A stretch of DNA of 64,000 bases from an uncultured Prevotellaceae bacterium (GTDB lineage: Bacteria; Bacteroidota; Bacteroidia; Bacteroidales; Muribaculaceae). Positions 17,896-27,139 of this stretch are shown here, in pieces (position 1 is the stretch's first letter; each line of letters begins with the position of its first letter). Made by a program: the position numbers and the translations under genes. The notes under the pieces were generated by a model. It saw only the letters and a program-made list of their open reading frames with translations, searched no databases and had not been told where the DNA came from. The DNA is taken from assembly GCA_900320055.1 (NCBI GenBank), contig ONQS01000004.1:23062-87061 (forward strand), written 5' to 3'.

Positions 17896-20241
17896 ATGAT
17901 CAAGAAACATTTCATGTTATTGTTGACGCTTGTAGCGTTGGCATTTGCTACAGCCAATGCGAGCACTTGGAAGTTGCATAACTACTATATGAATTCCAAG
18001 ATTCAGAATGTCTACGACACGGGTGATAAGGTCTATTATCTGAACAGTGGACGTCTGTTCCAGTTCGACAAGACCACGCTGCAGACGATCGCTTTGACCA
18101 AGCAGAATCAACTTTCGGATGGTTTGATCTCCCAGATCTATTATGATTGGGAGAACAGGTTGCTCTTTGTGGCCTATGCGACATCCAACATCGACGTCAT
18201 CGATGCCAACGGCAAGGTGACCAACGTGAGCGGCATCAAGGATGTGGAAGTACATTTCCGTGACTACACTTACAGTAATGGCATACCTTCGACCTATACC
18301 AATAAGATGATCCGCGATATCACCTTCTCTGGTGGCGTAGCCTATGTGGCCATGGGTTTCGGCTTTATGACCATCGACGAGTCGACCCTGACGGTGACGC
18401 GCAGTTATGATGCCGGCGACGGCATCACGATCAACTCTGTGGCCATCGTAGGTGACCAGATGGTGATGCTGTCTAACCGCAACTGTTTCTATGGTGATCC
18501 CAACGACAATGACCCGAGGGCTCATTTCAAGAGAAAGGCCGGATCATATAGCGGTATGAAGTTGTACCCGATCGACGATCATTCCACTTTCCTGTTTGGA
18601 ACGCAAAATCTCTATTATTTCGACTTTTCGGCCGGAGATCCTTCATTGTCTACGCTGCTCAGTGAGGGTCCCACCTGCGTGCAGAAGACCTCGACGGGTT
18701 TCGTCGCCAACTTTACTGGCAAGGCCTTTTATTACACATTCGATGCCACCGGCAAGACGGCTACTAAGGTGAACGCGACAGCAACCACTTTTGCCACCAG
18801 CAATCCTCTCGGTGACGGCTCTATCTGGATCAACGATGCCAATGGTCTGTCGATCAAGGGCACATCGACCTATTACAAGATTAATTCGTTGACAACGGAC
18901 AAGCCCTACTGGCTGAAGTATAATGCCGCAATGAATGTGCTTTACGCGGCGGTTTCTGGTCCTATTGCCTTGATCAACAACAATTCAACCGGAATTTCCA
19001 ACGTGATTAACACCTATGACGGCAACATGTGGAAGAACGTGTCCTATTCGGCTAGTGGCGCAGGCTACGCGTTGGAGTTCAGTCCGCTGGATCCCACGAC
19101 TTATGTGCGTGCCGGATGGACAACGGGTATCAGCAAGGTTACCAAAGACGTGAAGAAAGTAACTTACACCAATACAAACTCATTGATTGGCAAGTACAAG
19201 CCGACTCCCGCATTTGACAATTATGGCAACATGTGGGTGGTGACTTCCTATGATAATCCCACCTGCCCTGTGGCTGTGCTCCCTGTCGATAAGTTCAACA
19301 AATCGTCTGTGGCTAAGACCGACTGGTTCCAGCCTACTGGCCTGCTGGCCTTGAATACCGGCTCGATGCAGCGTTCCCGTTTCGTGGTGTCCAAAAAGAC
19401 CAACTACAAGATCTTTGTCGATGGTGACGTTCCCACCAGTGCTGGCAATGGACATATCTTCTGCTGGGACAATGGCAATGTGGATCCCACGGTAGATACT
19501 TATCGCCTGTCAGACATCATCACGTTTGTCGATCAGAACGACCATCAAGTCAAGTGGGTTTATATCAATCACATGGAGGAGGATAAGCAGGGCAATATCT
19601 GGGTGTGCCACACTCAAGGCTTGTTCATGTTTGATCCCACGGTGGTCTTTGACGAGCAGCCTAGGGCTGTGCGTCCCTATGTGACCAACTTCAACGAGGG
19701 TAAGGGCTACCTGTGCGAGGGCTTTTCGGTCTATGACATGGGTGTCGATCGCGACGACAACAAGTGGCTGGCCACTGACAATGGCGTCTTCTTCGTTTCG
19801 CCCGATGCCAGTGTGGTATATAACCACTTCACCACCGACAATAGCGACCTGTCCAGTGATCTGGTTTACAGCATTGAGTGTGACACCATCAACGATCGCG
19901 TGTATATCTACACCGACAATGGATTTGCCGAGTATGTTCCCGAAGGCGATGCCGCTTCGTTGAGTTTTGACAACGTCTACGTGTTCCCCAATCCTGTAGA
20001 GCCCGACTTCACTGGCATGATCAAGATCACCGGCCTGATGGATAATACCTATGTGACGATTACCGACCGCGAGGGCAACATCGTTAAGCAGGCTGGCCCC
20101 GTGATGGGCAGCATGCTGTGGGACGGCAGCGCCGAGGGCGGTGAGCGTGTGCCCACAGGCATGTACAATGTCTATGCCGCTCAGGGCGCTCAGCCTGTCG
20201 TGGACGGGAAGCCGTTGACGACACTGATGATTATCAAGTGA
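17896..20241 (+). CDS. PorZ-like two-propeller secreted protein with T9SS-type C-terminal domain
   Basis: A 781-residue exported protein: signal peptide at residues 1-23 (ending ANA), two beta-propeller regions built of WxNG/TDNG-type blades (including DNKWLATDNGVF and GNIWVCHTQGLF, as in two-component-regulator propellers), and a C-terminal beta-sandwich starting YVFPNPVEPDF that resembles the type IX secretion sorting domain. Domain order and length fit PorZ, a T9SS attachment-complex component of Porphyromonas that binds A-LPS on the cell surface. The C-terminal part has the usual MxDGSxxxGxxVPTGMY features. A paralogue of nearly the same length lies at 23433-25787. T9SS genes are not visible in this window, so the role is inferred. 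Confidence 0.75.
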   Translation: MIKKHFMLLLTLVALAFATANASTWKLHNYYMNSKIQNVYDTGDKVYYLNSGRLFQFDKTTLQTIALTKQNQLSDGLISQIYYDWENRLLFVAYATSNIDVIDANGKVTNVSGIKDVEVHFRDYTYSNGIPSTYTNKMIRDITFSGGVAYVAMGFGFMTIDESTLTVTRSYDAGDGITINSVAIVGDQMVMLSNRNCFYGDPNDNDPRAHFKRKAGSYSGMKLYPIDDHSTFLFGTQNLYYFDFSAGDPSLSTLLSEGPTCVQKTSTGFVANFTGKAFYYTFDATGKTATKVNATATTFATSNPLGDGSIWINDANGLSIKGTSTYYKINSLTTDKPYWLKYNAAMNVLYAAVSGPIALINNNSTGISNVINTYDGNMWKNVSYSASGAGYALEFSPLDPTTYVRAGWTTGISKVTKDVKKVTYTNTNSLIGKYKPTPAFDNYGNMWVVTSYDNPTCPVAVLPVDKFNKSSVAKTDWFQPTGLLALNTGSMQRSRFVVSKKTNYKIFVDGDVPTSAGNGHIFCWDNGNVDPTVDTYRLSDIITFVDQNDHQVKWVYINHMEEDKQGNIWVCHTQGLFMFDPTVVFDEQPRAVRPYVTNFNEGKGYLCEGFSVYDMGVDRDDNKWLATDNGVFFVSPDASVVYNHFTTDNSDLSSDLVYSIECDTINDRVYIYTDNGFAEYVPEGDAASLSFDNVYVFPNPVEPDFTGMIKITGLMDNTYVTITDREGNIVKQAGPVMGSMLWDGSAEGGERVPTGMYNVYAAQGAQPVVDGKPLTTLMIIK

Positions 20242-20289
20242 TAGCATCGTGGCTGGCGGCCTATCCCTGAGTGAGATGGTTTTTCAGTA

Positions 20290-20328
20290 CAAGAGAGGGC
20301 GTGCCTGTTGTTGCAGCATGCCCTCTTG
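20290..20328 (+). terminator. Stem-loop after the first PorZ-like gene
   Basis: The arms CAAGAGAGGGCGTGC and GCATGCCCTCTTG pair with a two-base bulge around an 11-base loop, 48 bases after the stop. The tail is only weakly T-rich. It would separate the PorZ-like gene from the MBOAT gene. Confidence 0.5.
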
Positions 20329-20346
20329 TTGATATGATGACCGTTT

Positions 20347-21792
20347 ATGCTGTTTAATTCGTTCACATTCATGATCTTCTTGCCGGTAGTGTTTTTGCTC
20401 TACTGGTTTGTGTTCAGGCGGTTGAGGTGGCAGAATCTGCTTGTCCTTGTCGCCAGTTATGTGTTCTATGGCTGGTGGGATTGGCGTTTCCTCATCTTGA
20501 TTGTCATCACGTCGCTGAGCAGTTTCGGCAGCGGTTTGCTCATTGAGCGATTCGAAGGTCGGCGCGATGCACAGCGCTTGGTCAGCGCTGCCAACATTGT
20601 GCTCAATCTGGGCATCCTTGGAGTCTTCAAGTACTATAACTTCTTTGTGGACAGTCTGTCTGCATTGTTGCAGATGGTGGGATTGCACATCGACTGGCCC
20701 ACTGCTCGCATCATCCTGCCTGTAGGCATCAGTTTCTATACCTTCCAGGCGCTGAGTTATTCTATCGACGTCTATGCCCGTCGTATCAAGCCCACGCATG
20801 ATGCCGTGGCCTTCTTCTCGTTTATCAGTTTCTTTCCTCAACTGGTGGCAGGCCCCATCGAGCGGGCCACAAGCCTCTTGCCGCAGATGCTGCGTGAGCG
20901 CACGTTTGACTATGGCAATGCGGTCGATGGCTTGCGCCAGATGCTATGGGGATTTTTCAAGAAGTTGATTATCGCCGATGGCTGTGCCGAGATCGTTAAT
21001 CAAGTATGGAATGGTGTGGGCACGGCCACTGGCTCCATGCTGCTGGTGTGTTCACTGCTGTTCACGTTTCAGATCTATGCCGATTTTTCGGGCTATAGCG
21101 ACATCGCCATCGGTTGTGCCAAGTTGTTTGGCATCAGGCTCACAACCAACTTCAAGGTGCCCTATTTCTCCCGCAACGTGAGGGAGTTTTGGCGCCGTTG
21201 GCACATTACGCTCATGAATTGGTTCACGCAGTATGTGTATATCCCGTTGGGCGGTAGCCGTGTGGGTCGCAGCCGCACGATTGTCAACACATTGGTCGTG
21301 TTTGCCCTGAGCGGTTTATGGCATGGCGCTGACTGGACCTTTGTGCTGTGGGGACTGTATCACGCATTGCTGTTTGTGCCGCTGATCCTGTGGGGTGCGA
21401 AGCGTTATGACCATGCGGTGGCTCATGGGCACATCTTGCCCTCGTGGCGCGAGTTGCTGAACATGGTGTTGACCTTTGCGCTGGTCAACATGGGTTGGAT
21501 CTTGTTCCGTGCGCCTGATTTCGGTGCATTCAGCACCTTCATGTCTCGCTTGTTCTCGCCCTCGCTGTTCTCATTCCATGGGCTGACCATGCCCATGTTG
21601 CGCATGCTCATCTGGTGCGCCGTTCTGTTGGTAGCCGAGTGGATACAGCGTGAGCGCTCTCATGTGTTGCAGATCGATGGTTACCGCTTGCTTTCGGCCA
21701 GACCGGCACGCTTGGCGCTATATGCGGTGATCGCCCTGTTGATTTTCGGCTTTGCCGGTAAGGTGCAAACGTTCATTTATTTCCAGTTCTAA
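20347..21792 (+). CDS. MBOAT family membrane-bound O-acyltransferase (AlgI-like)
   Basis: A 481-residue polytopic membrane acyltransferase of the AlgI/DltB branch, which passes acyl groups (usually acetyl) across the inner membrane for O-acylation of extracytoplasmic polysaccharides. The signature VRExWRRWHITL-like segment (FWRRWHITLMNW) lies near residue 283 and the catalytic His is in SGLWHGADW near residue 322. Roughly ten membrane segments are visible. The next gene, nine bases downstream, encodes an AlgJ/AlgX-like SGNH protein, the classic partner for the transfer step. The glycan acceptor is unknown. Confidence 0.92.
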   Translation: MLFNSFTFMIFLPVVFLLYWFVFRRLRWQNLLVLVASYVFYGWWDWRFLILIVITSLSSFGSGLLIERFEGRRDAQRLVSAANIVLNLGILGVFKYYNFFVDSLSALLQMVGLHIDWPTARIILPVGISFYTFQALSYSIDVYARRIKPTHDAVAFFSFISFFPQLVAGPIERATSLLPQMLRERTFDYGNAVDGLRQMLWGFFKKLIIADGCAEIVNQVWNGVGTATGSMLLVCSLLFTFQIYADFSGYSDIAIGCAKLFGIRLTTNFKVPYFSRNVREFWRRWHITLMNWFTQYVYIPLGGSRVGRSRTIVNTLVVFALSGLWHGADWTFVLWGLYHALLFVPLILWGAKRYDHAVAHGHILPSWRELLNMVLTFALVNMGWILFRAPDFGAFSTFMSRLFSPSLFSFHGLTMPMLRMLIWCAVLLVAEWIQRERSHVLQIDGYRLLSARPARLALYAVIALLIFGFAGKVQTFIYFQF

Positions 21793-21801
21793 GATTTCAC
21801 C

Positions 21802-22851
21802 ATGCGCAGGTTCCTTTATCACATATCCTATACGATCTTACCCTTGTGGCTGCTCTTGGTGGGCATGGCCGTCTGGCTGTGGGTTACTGGTGACAACTCG
21901 GGCGACCTGATGCGATTGGGCTTGATCAACAGCGGCCCGGAGTATACCGACTCCATCCGCACCCGTCTCTTGCCTGAGGTTTATTATACAGGCATCGACA
22001 ATGACAGCCTGTTGCGTCAAGACACCTGCGGCGTGCTCGTCATCGGTGACTCGTTCTCTCATGGCGGTGGAGTGGGCAAGCAGGGCGATTATGTCAACTA
22101 TCTGGCGCATGAGAGCGGACGCAAGGTGGTTGTATACACGCCAAGTGATGCCACCTTGTCTAGTCCGGTTCAGATTGCCTATGATGTGCTCAACTTGGGT
22201 TGCATCGACTCTACGTGTGTTCACAATCTGGTCGTGCAGGAGGTTGAGCGTTATCTGGTGGACAGGCACAGTTCGTTTGTGACTACACACACCTCGATGC
22301 CTAGGCCCACCGAACAACCGTCGCAGCCGGCCCAGCCGCAGGTTCAGCAGCCATCGTCGTCCGGTCCGCTAGAGCGTGTGCGGGACTATGTCTTCTACCA
22401 TCTGTTGGGCAAGAATCCCATCTATAGCGCCCGTTTGTCCAAGCCCTTGTTTGGTGGTAGCGAGCCGGATGTGCTCTATTTCTATCATGACGATGTGAAA
22501 TTGGGCTTTGATGTGACTGATAAGCGCCGCCAGCAGGTGGTCGACAGTTATCGGGCCCTGATCGATGTAGCGCGCCGCCAAGGGGTGAACCTGATTGTGC
22601 TTATTGCAGCCGACAAGTATGACATGTACCAGGAGTTCATCACCGATGGCCATTATCCGGCCAAGACCCTCAACGAGGACTTGCAGCAATGGATGGGCTC
22701 TGATGCTCAAGGCACCTTTGTCTTTTCCAAGCAGGTGCTGCTGCCCTACATACGCCGTGGGGTGAGGGACGTGTACCTCTTCAACGATACCCACTGGTCG
22801 CCGGCGTCGTCACATCTCATTTCCCAAGAGATTATCAAGCGGCTCAAGTGA
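21802..22851 (+). CDS. AlgJ/AlgX-like SGNH-fold O-acetyltransferase partner
   Basis: A 349-residue protein with one N-terminal membrane anchor (about residues 10-30) and a periplasmic SGNH-hydrolase-like domain. The catalytic Ser block is VIGDSFSHGGG near residue 76 and the Asp-His pair is in FNDTHWSPASSH near the C-terminus, spacing typical of AlgJ/AlgX/DltD-type proteins. A Pro/Gln-rich low-complexity linker (about residues 168-190) splits the domain. With the upstream MBOAT gene it forms a two-gene O-acetylation module; it probably deposits the acetyl group on a surface or periplasmic glycan. Confidence 0.8.
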   Translation: MRRFLYHISYTILPLWLLLVGMAVWLWVTGDNSGDLMRLGLINSGPEYTDSIRTRLLPEVYYTGIDNDSLLRQDTCGVLVIGDSFSHGGGVGKQGDYVNYLAHESGRKVVVYTPSDATLSSPVQIAYDVLNLGCIDSTCVHNLVVQEVERYLVDRHSSFVTTHTSMPRPTEQPSQPAQPQVQQPSSSGPLERVRDYVFYHLLGKNPIYSARLSKPLFGGSEPDVLYFYHDDVKLGFDVTDKRRQQVVDSYRALIDVARRQGVNLIVLIAADKYDMYQEFITDGHYPAKTLNEDLQQWMGSDAQGTFVFSKQVLLPYIRRGVRDVYLFNDTHWSPASSHLISQEIIKRLK

Positions 22852-22891
22852 CCGCTGTGCGATTGATATCAACCCGCTTGTGATATTTGCT

Positions 22892-23350
22892 ATGGACTTT
22901 AATTCACCGGAATTCTATACAATAGCCTTTGTGGTCGCTATGGCACTGGTTGCGTTGCTGATGGGACGCCGTGAGCATGGTCCCGCCAGCACCCACATAG
23001 TGCAGTTGCTCACTGAGCCCGATGAGCGCGAGGACAATGAAGATACGCTGATGATGCAGCGTGTGGCCGGGGGCAAGGTGCACATCCGGCGCGAGGGCAT
23101 GGCACTGGCTCCCGACGAGACAATCAATCTCGTATTCACCATCCGGGACGATACCTGTGTCATCACCGAGAAGAAAGGTGTCAAGCGCCGTGGCGCTCAG
23201 ACCATACCGGTTAGGGGTGAAGTGTCGGTCAAGTGCTTGCGCCCGATCAAGTACCGCATCCGCTACGAGAGTCAAGTTAACAGTACCTGGGCTTCGTTTG
23301 TCTATGATGCCGCGTCAAGTGAGCAGACAGCCGTCAGGCTATCGTACTGA
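22892..23350 (+). CDS. Small membrane-anchored protein of unknown function
   Basis: Not recognised. The 152-residue product has one N-terminal membrane segment (about residues 8-23, FYTIAFVVAMALVALLM), a short Arg/Glu/Asp-rich stretch, then a mostly beta-strand soluble domain with a basic KKGVKRRGAQ segment. I prefer ATG 22892 to the in-frame GTG at 22880. It follows the AlgJ-like gene by 40 bases and precedes the second PorZ-like gene by 82, so it may belong to the same envelope module. Confidence 0.6.
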   Translation: MDFNSPEFYTIAFVVAMALVALLMGRREHGPASTHIVQLLTEPDEREDNEDTLMMQRVAGGKVHIRREGMALAPDETINLVFTIRDDTCVITEKKGVKRRGAQTIPVRGEVSVKCLRPIKYRIRYESQVNSTWASFVYDAASSEQTAVRLSY

Positions 23351-23432
23351 CGGGTACCACACAATTTACCGCAGGTCTTTACGTTATATTATTACAAGAA
23401 GATAAACAGACAGATTTAGATTGATCATATAT

Positions 23433-25787
23433 ATGATGACGATGAAAAAGATATTGCTACTGTTGCTTTTGATCACGGCGGCCACGCCCATTAGTTTCGA
23501 GGCTGACAGCCAAAATGCTGTGGGCGACTGGATGATTCATACCTCCTATGTGGGCAGTGCGGTCAAAGCCGTTGCTGAGACACCCGAGCGCGTTTATTAC
23601 CTGAGTGGCGGCAATCTGTTCGCCCTGGACAAGGAGACCGAAGAGAATGAGGCACTCAACAGGCTGAACTCGTTGAGCGACATGGGCATCAAAGCGATCT
23701 ATTACAATAGTGATGAGGACTATCTGGTGGTTGTCTACAGCAATTCCAACCTTGATGTCATCAGAAAGAACGGCAGTGTCGTGAATTTGCCCGAAATCAA
23801 AGATGCGGTGCTCACGACCAGTAAGGCTGTGAACGATGTCACTTTTGCTCCTGGGCTCATGTATGTGGCAACGGACTTCGGCTACGTCGTCATCGATGAC
23901 AGCAAGATGGTGGTCAAGGAGTCGCATCTGTTTGGCACTCGCATGTCATCGGTCGCACAAGTCGGCACTACGCTGATCGCATCAACGGCCGATGCGATGT
24001 ACTGGGGCGAAACCGGCAAGCATTACGAGCATCTGTCGGCCATGCACCGCGTGAATATGGACAAATCTAATTGTCGCCTATGGCCCATCGATGACAGCCG
24101 CTTCATCTGTGAGTCAGGCTGGACGTCGGTAATCACCATCACAGTCAATCATGACGTTGAGATGGAGTCTGGTGAGAGTGGTGACCGCTCGTTCGCGGCG
24201 CGCAACATCATCGAGGCTCCGGTGACTGTGGCACAGCACGCTCCTGGCGGATGGCTACTCAATGTCCCTTACGAGGGCAAGTGCTACAAAGCCGACATGG
24301 ATGTTGATAACCTGCAGGTGGTGAGTGACAATGGCGAAATCTGTAGCCAGCATCCCAATGGCAGTGACATCCTGTGGGCTGCAGGCGACAAGGGATTGCA
24401 TCAGCAACACAGCGGCAACTATTACTTGCCTAACGCGTTGACCTACGCCACGCCCTATTGGATGACCTATAACACGACCCAAGATCTGCTGTATGTGGCA
24501 AGCACCGCTGCCAATGGTATCGTCTCTACGGCATCGCCCACTGCTGTCAATACCTATGACGGAGTGACCTGGACCGATGTCACGCCCGACGGCGCTCCCA
24601 TAGACGGCTCGTTTTGGCTTGAATTTGTGCCCGGTGAGCCCAACACTTATCTGCTGGGAACCTGGCGAGAGGGCTTGCTCAAGGTCGTTGACGGTGAGAT
24701 CGCCATGGCCTATAATACCGAGAACAGCCCCATGGCTAAGAAGTGGTCGATGCACCCCATCACGAGCATTGACCGCAATGGTAACCTGTGGGTGGTACAG
24801 TCCTATGAGAATCCCGAACACCCTGTAATGGTGCTCCCCGCTGCCAAGGTAAAGCAAAGTCAAGTCACAGCCAGTGACTGGATCACACCTGAGATTGAGG
24901 GCACCAATACGGGTCACACGATGCGTGGTCTCTTGCTCTCGACTCGCAACAGCAATTATGACATCAAGTTGTTTACCGATGGCGACTTCAAGATGCCTCT
25001 GGTGATGTGGAACAGTAACGGTGAGATTTCGTCACGTCCGCCTCGGGTGTCATTCGACAAGTTTAACGACCAGGATGGTATGGCCTTCTCGTGGACCAAT
25101 ATCACTTGCCTGACCGAGGACCTCAATGGCATGGTCTGGATGGGCAATAGTGAGGGCGTATGCTATTTCAACCCCGCTCAAGCCTTTGCGGGTGGCAGCG
25201 ACTTCACGGTCATGCGACCCAAGGTGCCGCGCAACGACGGAACCGGCATGGCCGACCGTCTGATGGATGGTATTCAGGTCAATAGCGTGGCTGTCGACGG
25301 GGCTAACCGCAAGTGGATTGCCACGCAGTCGTCGGGATTGTTCCTGGTCAGCCCCAACGGTGATGAGATTATCAAGAAATTCAATACGACCAACAGCCCT
25401 CTGGCTTCAAACACGGTCTATACCGTGTGCTGCAATCCCAACAGCAACTCCGTCTATGTGACCACACCTGCAGGCCTGTATGAGTACTTTAGCGACTCCA
25501 GCCCTGCCGAGCCCACCTATGACAACGTGTTTGCTTATCCCAACCCGGTGCGTCCCGAGTATGGCGGCAGTGTGACTATCAAGGGTCTGATGGACAATTC
25601 TCTGGTCAAGATCACCGATGCCAGCGGCAATGTCCTGGCTCAACTCAAGTCGACAGGCGGTATGGTGACGTGGGACTGCTGCGACCAGTATGGCAACGCC
25701 GTCAAGTCGGGCGTTTACCTTGTGCTGTGCTCTCAAGCCAGTGGAAGCGGTAAGGCTGCCGTGACCAAGATTGCAGTCATCCGCTGA
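23433..25787 (+). CDS. Second PorZ-like two-propeller secreted protein
   Basis: A 784-residue exported paralogue of the protein at 17896-20241. ATG codons at 23433, 23436 and 23442 are all possible; 23442 would place the Lys pair directly before the hydrophobic core LLLLLLITAATP of the signal peptide and give 781 residues. Blade motifs recur (NRKWIATQSSGLF, NGMVWMGNSEGVC, YEYFSDSSPAEP), and the C-terminal domain starts VFAYPNPVRPEYGG, with MDNSLVKITDASGNV and GVYLVLCSQ, again like a T9SS A-type sorting or PorZ tail. The two copies bracket an O-acetylation module, which fits a role near surface polysaccharide. Functional assignment is by similarity only. Confidence 0.75.
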   Translation: MMTMKKILLLLLLITAATPISFEADSQNAVGDWMIHTSYVGSAVKAVAETPERVYYLSGGNLFALDKETEENEALNRLNSLSDMGIKAIYYNSDEDYLVVVYSNSNLDVIRKNGSVVNLPEIKDAVLTTSKAVNDVTFAPGLMYVATDFGYVVIDDSKMVVKESHLFGTRMSSVAQVGTTLIASTADAMYWGETGKHYEHLSAMHRVNMDKSNCRLWPIDDSRFICESGWTSVITITVNHDVEMESGESGDRSFAARNIIEAPVTVAQHAPGGWLLNVPYEGKCYKADMDVDNLQVVSDNGEICSQHPNGSDILWAAGDKGLHQQHSGNYYLPNALTYATPYWMTYNTTQDLLYVASTAANGIVSTASPTAVNTYDGVTWTDVTPDGAPIDGSFWLEFVPGEPNTYLLGTWREGLLKVVDGEIAMAYNTENSPMAKKWSMHPITSIDRNGNLWVVQSYENPEHPVMVLPAAKVKQSQVTASDWITPEIEGTNTGHTMRGLLLSTRNSNYDIKLFTDGDFKMPLVMWNSNGEISSRPPRVSFDKFNDQDGMAFSWTNITCLTEDLNGMVWMGNSEGVCYFNPAQAFAGGSDFTVMRPKVPRNDGTGMADRLMDGIQVNSVAVDGANRKWIATQSSGLFLVSPNGDEIIKKFNTTNSPLASNTVYTVCCNPNSNSVYVTTPAGLYEYFSDSSPAEPTYDNVFAYPNPVRPEYGGSVTIKGLMDNSLVKITDASGNVLAQLKSTGGMVTWDCCDQYGNAVKSGVYLVLCSQASGSGKAAVTKIAVIR

Positions 25788-25847
25788 CGATGTCGGCTGA
25801 AAGCCAATTATTGAGTATGTCGTTTTTAAAATAACTTGAATGGAAAA

Positions 25848-26339
25848 ATGAAAAACCTAACTTTTGCGTCAATGATTTTGGGGCTTGTGTTGATGTTCAA
25901 TGCATGTGGAACTGGCAACGCGTTGCGACAAGCCGAACAGCAAGCCCAAGTGGCTGCGCAGGTCGAGCAGGCCCTCGACACCCGCCACTTTACTATCGCA
26001 ATCAACTGGATGAAACCGCTGGGAGGCATGCCCCGGCACGTGACATCCAACTATGAGTTGAAAATCAATGGGGACGAGGTCGACAGTTACCTGCCCTATG
26101 CAGGCGAGGCCTATCGCTTGCCCTACGGCGGAGGCAAGGGACTGAACTTCAAGGGCAATTTACAGGGCTACTCGGTCACTCAGACAACCAGCAACCGCTA
26201 CGTCGTCGAGTTTGACGTGATCAACGAAGAGGACGCCTATCATTATCGCATCGATATGTTTACCAACGGCAAAGCAATCATCGACGTGATTGCTCGTGAC
26301 AGGGATGCGATTTCGTTTGATGGCGAGTTGCTGCTCTGA
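25848..26339 (+). CDS. DUF4251 lipoprotein (first copy)
   Basis: A 163-residue predicted lipoprotein: the signal peptide ends in the lipobox MFNACG, with Cys near residue 20. The mature part is the DUF4251 domain, a small beta-rich fold of unknown function found in Bacteroidales. Diagnostic stretches are DSYLPYAGEAY, a Gly-rich YGGGKGLNF, and GKAIIDVIARDRDAISFDG at the C-terminus. An Ala/Gln-rich helix follows the lipobox. It shares these motifs with the gene at 26448, a tandem duplicate. Confidence 0.85.
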   Translation: MKNLTFASMILGLVLMFNACGTGNALRQAEQQAQVAAQVEQALDTRHFTIAINWMKPLGGMPRHVTSNYELKINGDEVDSYLPYAGEAYRLPYGGGKGLNFKGNLQGYSVTQTTSNRYVVEFDVINEEDAYHYRIDMFTNGKAIIDVIARDRDAISFDGELLL

Positions 26340-26447
26340 TGTAGTGGCCGGTTGATTGCCGAAGTTTGCATGCGTGATTAAACCAGGAGCAGTTGTCTGA
26401 GTCATAACTGATGAGAAAAGATATTAACCTATAAAGAATCTTGAATT

Positions 26448-26948
26448 ATGAGGAAGGTTTTACTATTATTATCATCATTACTAATGGTAGTGATTCTAGC
26501 CGCTTGTGGATCAGGTAAAAATGTTGTGGATCCGCAACGCGTCGAGGCTGTCAAGACGCTGCTCGAATCACGCCAGTATGTGATCATGGTAGGGTCGATG
26601 CGGCCTTTGTCGGCTCCCACCATGAGCGTGAGCCAGGGTCAGAAGATGATTTTGCGTGACGGTACTGTGACGTGCTACTTGCCCTATGCAGGTTCTGGCC
26701 AGAATGTGGGTTACGGCGCTAGCGGGTATAAGGCTCTTAATTTCTCGAGCGCTATTCTTGATTACAAGGTAACCTACCCCAAGGAGGACCGTGCCCAGAT
26801 CACGTTCAGGGTCGATAATGGCGACGATAACTACCGGTTCCATGTCGAGGTGTTTATGAATGGCAAGGCAACCATCGATGTTGATCCGCGTGGCCGGGAC
26901 GCCATTTCCTACAGTGGCATGCTGCATGGCCTGGACATCCTCTATTGA
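26448..26948 (+). CDS. DUF4251 lipoprotein (second copy)
   Basis: A 166-residue paralogue of the preceding gene, with signal peptide and lipobox VILAACG (Cys near residue 21). The domain repeats the LPYAG, GASGYKALNFSS and GKATIDVDPRGRDAISYSG motifs. The copies differ strongly outside these motifs, so the duplication is old. The last gene of the + strand run; a strong hairpin follows 69 bases later. Confidence 0.85.
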   Translation: MRKVLLLLSSLLMVVILAACGSGKNVVDPQRVEAVKTLLESRQYVIMVGSMRPLSAPTMSVSQGQKMILRDGTVTCYLPYAGSGQNVGYGASGYKALNFSSAILDYKVTYPKEDRAQITFRVDNGDDNYRFHVEVFMNGKATIDVDPRGRDAISYSGMLHGLDILY

Positions 26949-27017
26949 CGTCGGTTGATGCAATGATGCGGAACTAGCATTCACAACTGATTCCCGCTAT
27001 CTGAACCCGACTCAGAG

Positions 27018-27082
27018 AAAAGACGACTGAACACGCTGAAGAATCTGATAGTCAGATGACTCAGCGTGTTCAGTCGTCTTTT
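27018..27082. terminator. Strong bidirectional terminator between convergent genes
   Basis: Two 22-base arms, 27018-27039 and 27061-27082, pair perfectly around a 21-base loop. The stem ends in AAAA on one side and TTTT on the other, so a T-tract follows it in either direction. It separates the DUF4251 gene (+) from sbcC (-). Confidence 0.9.
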
Positions 27083-27139
27083 TAGGTATGATGATGCGTC
27101 CACAACGATGTCTCACATATCGTGACTATTGGCCTGTGA

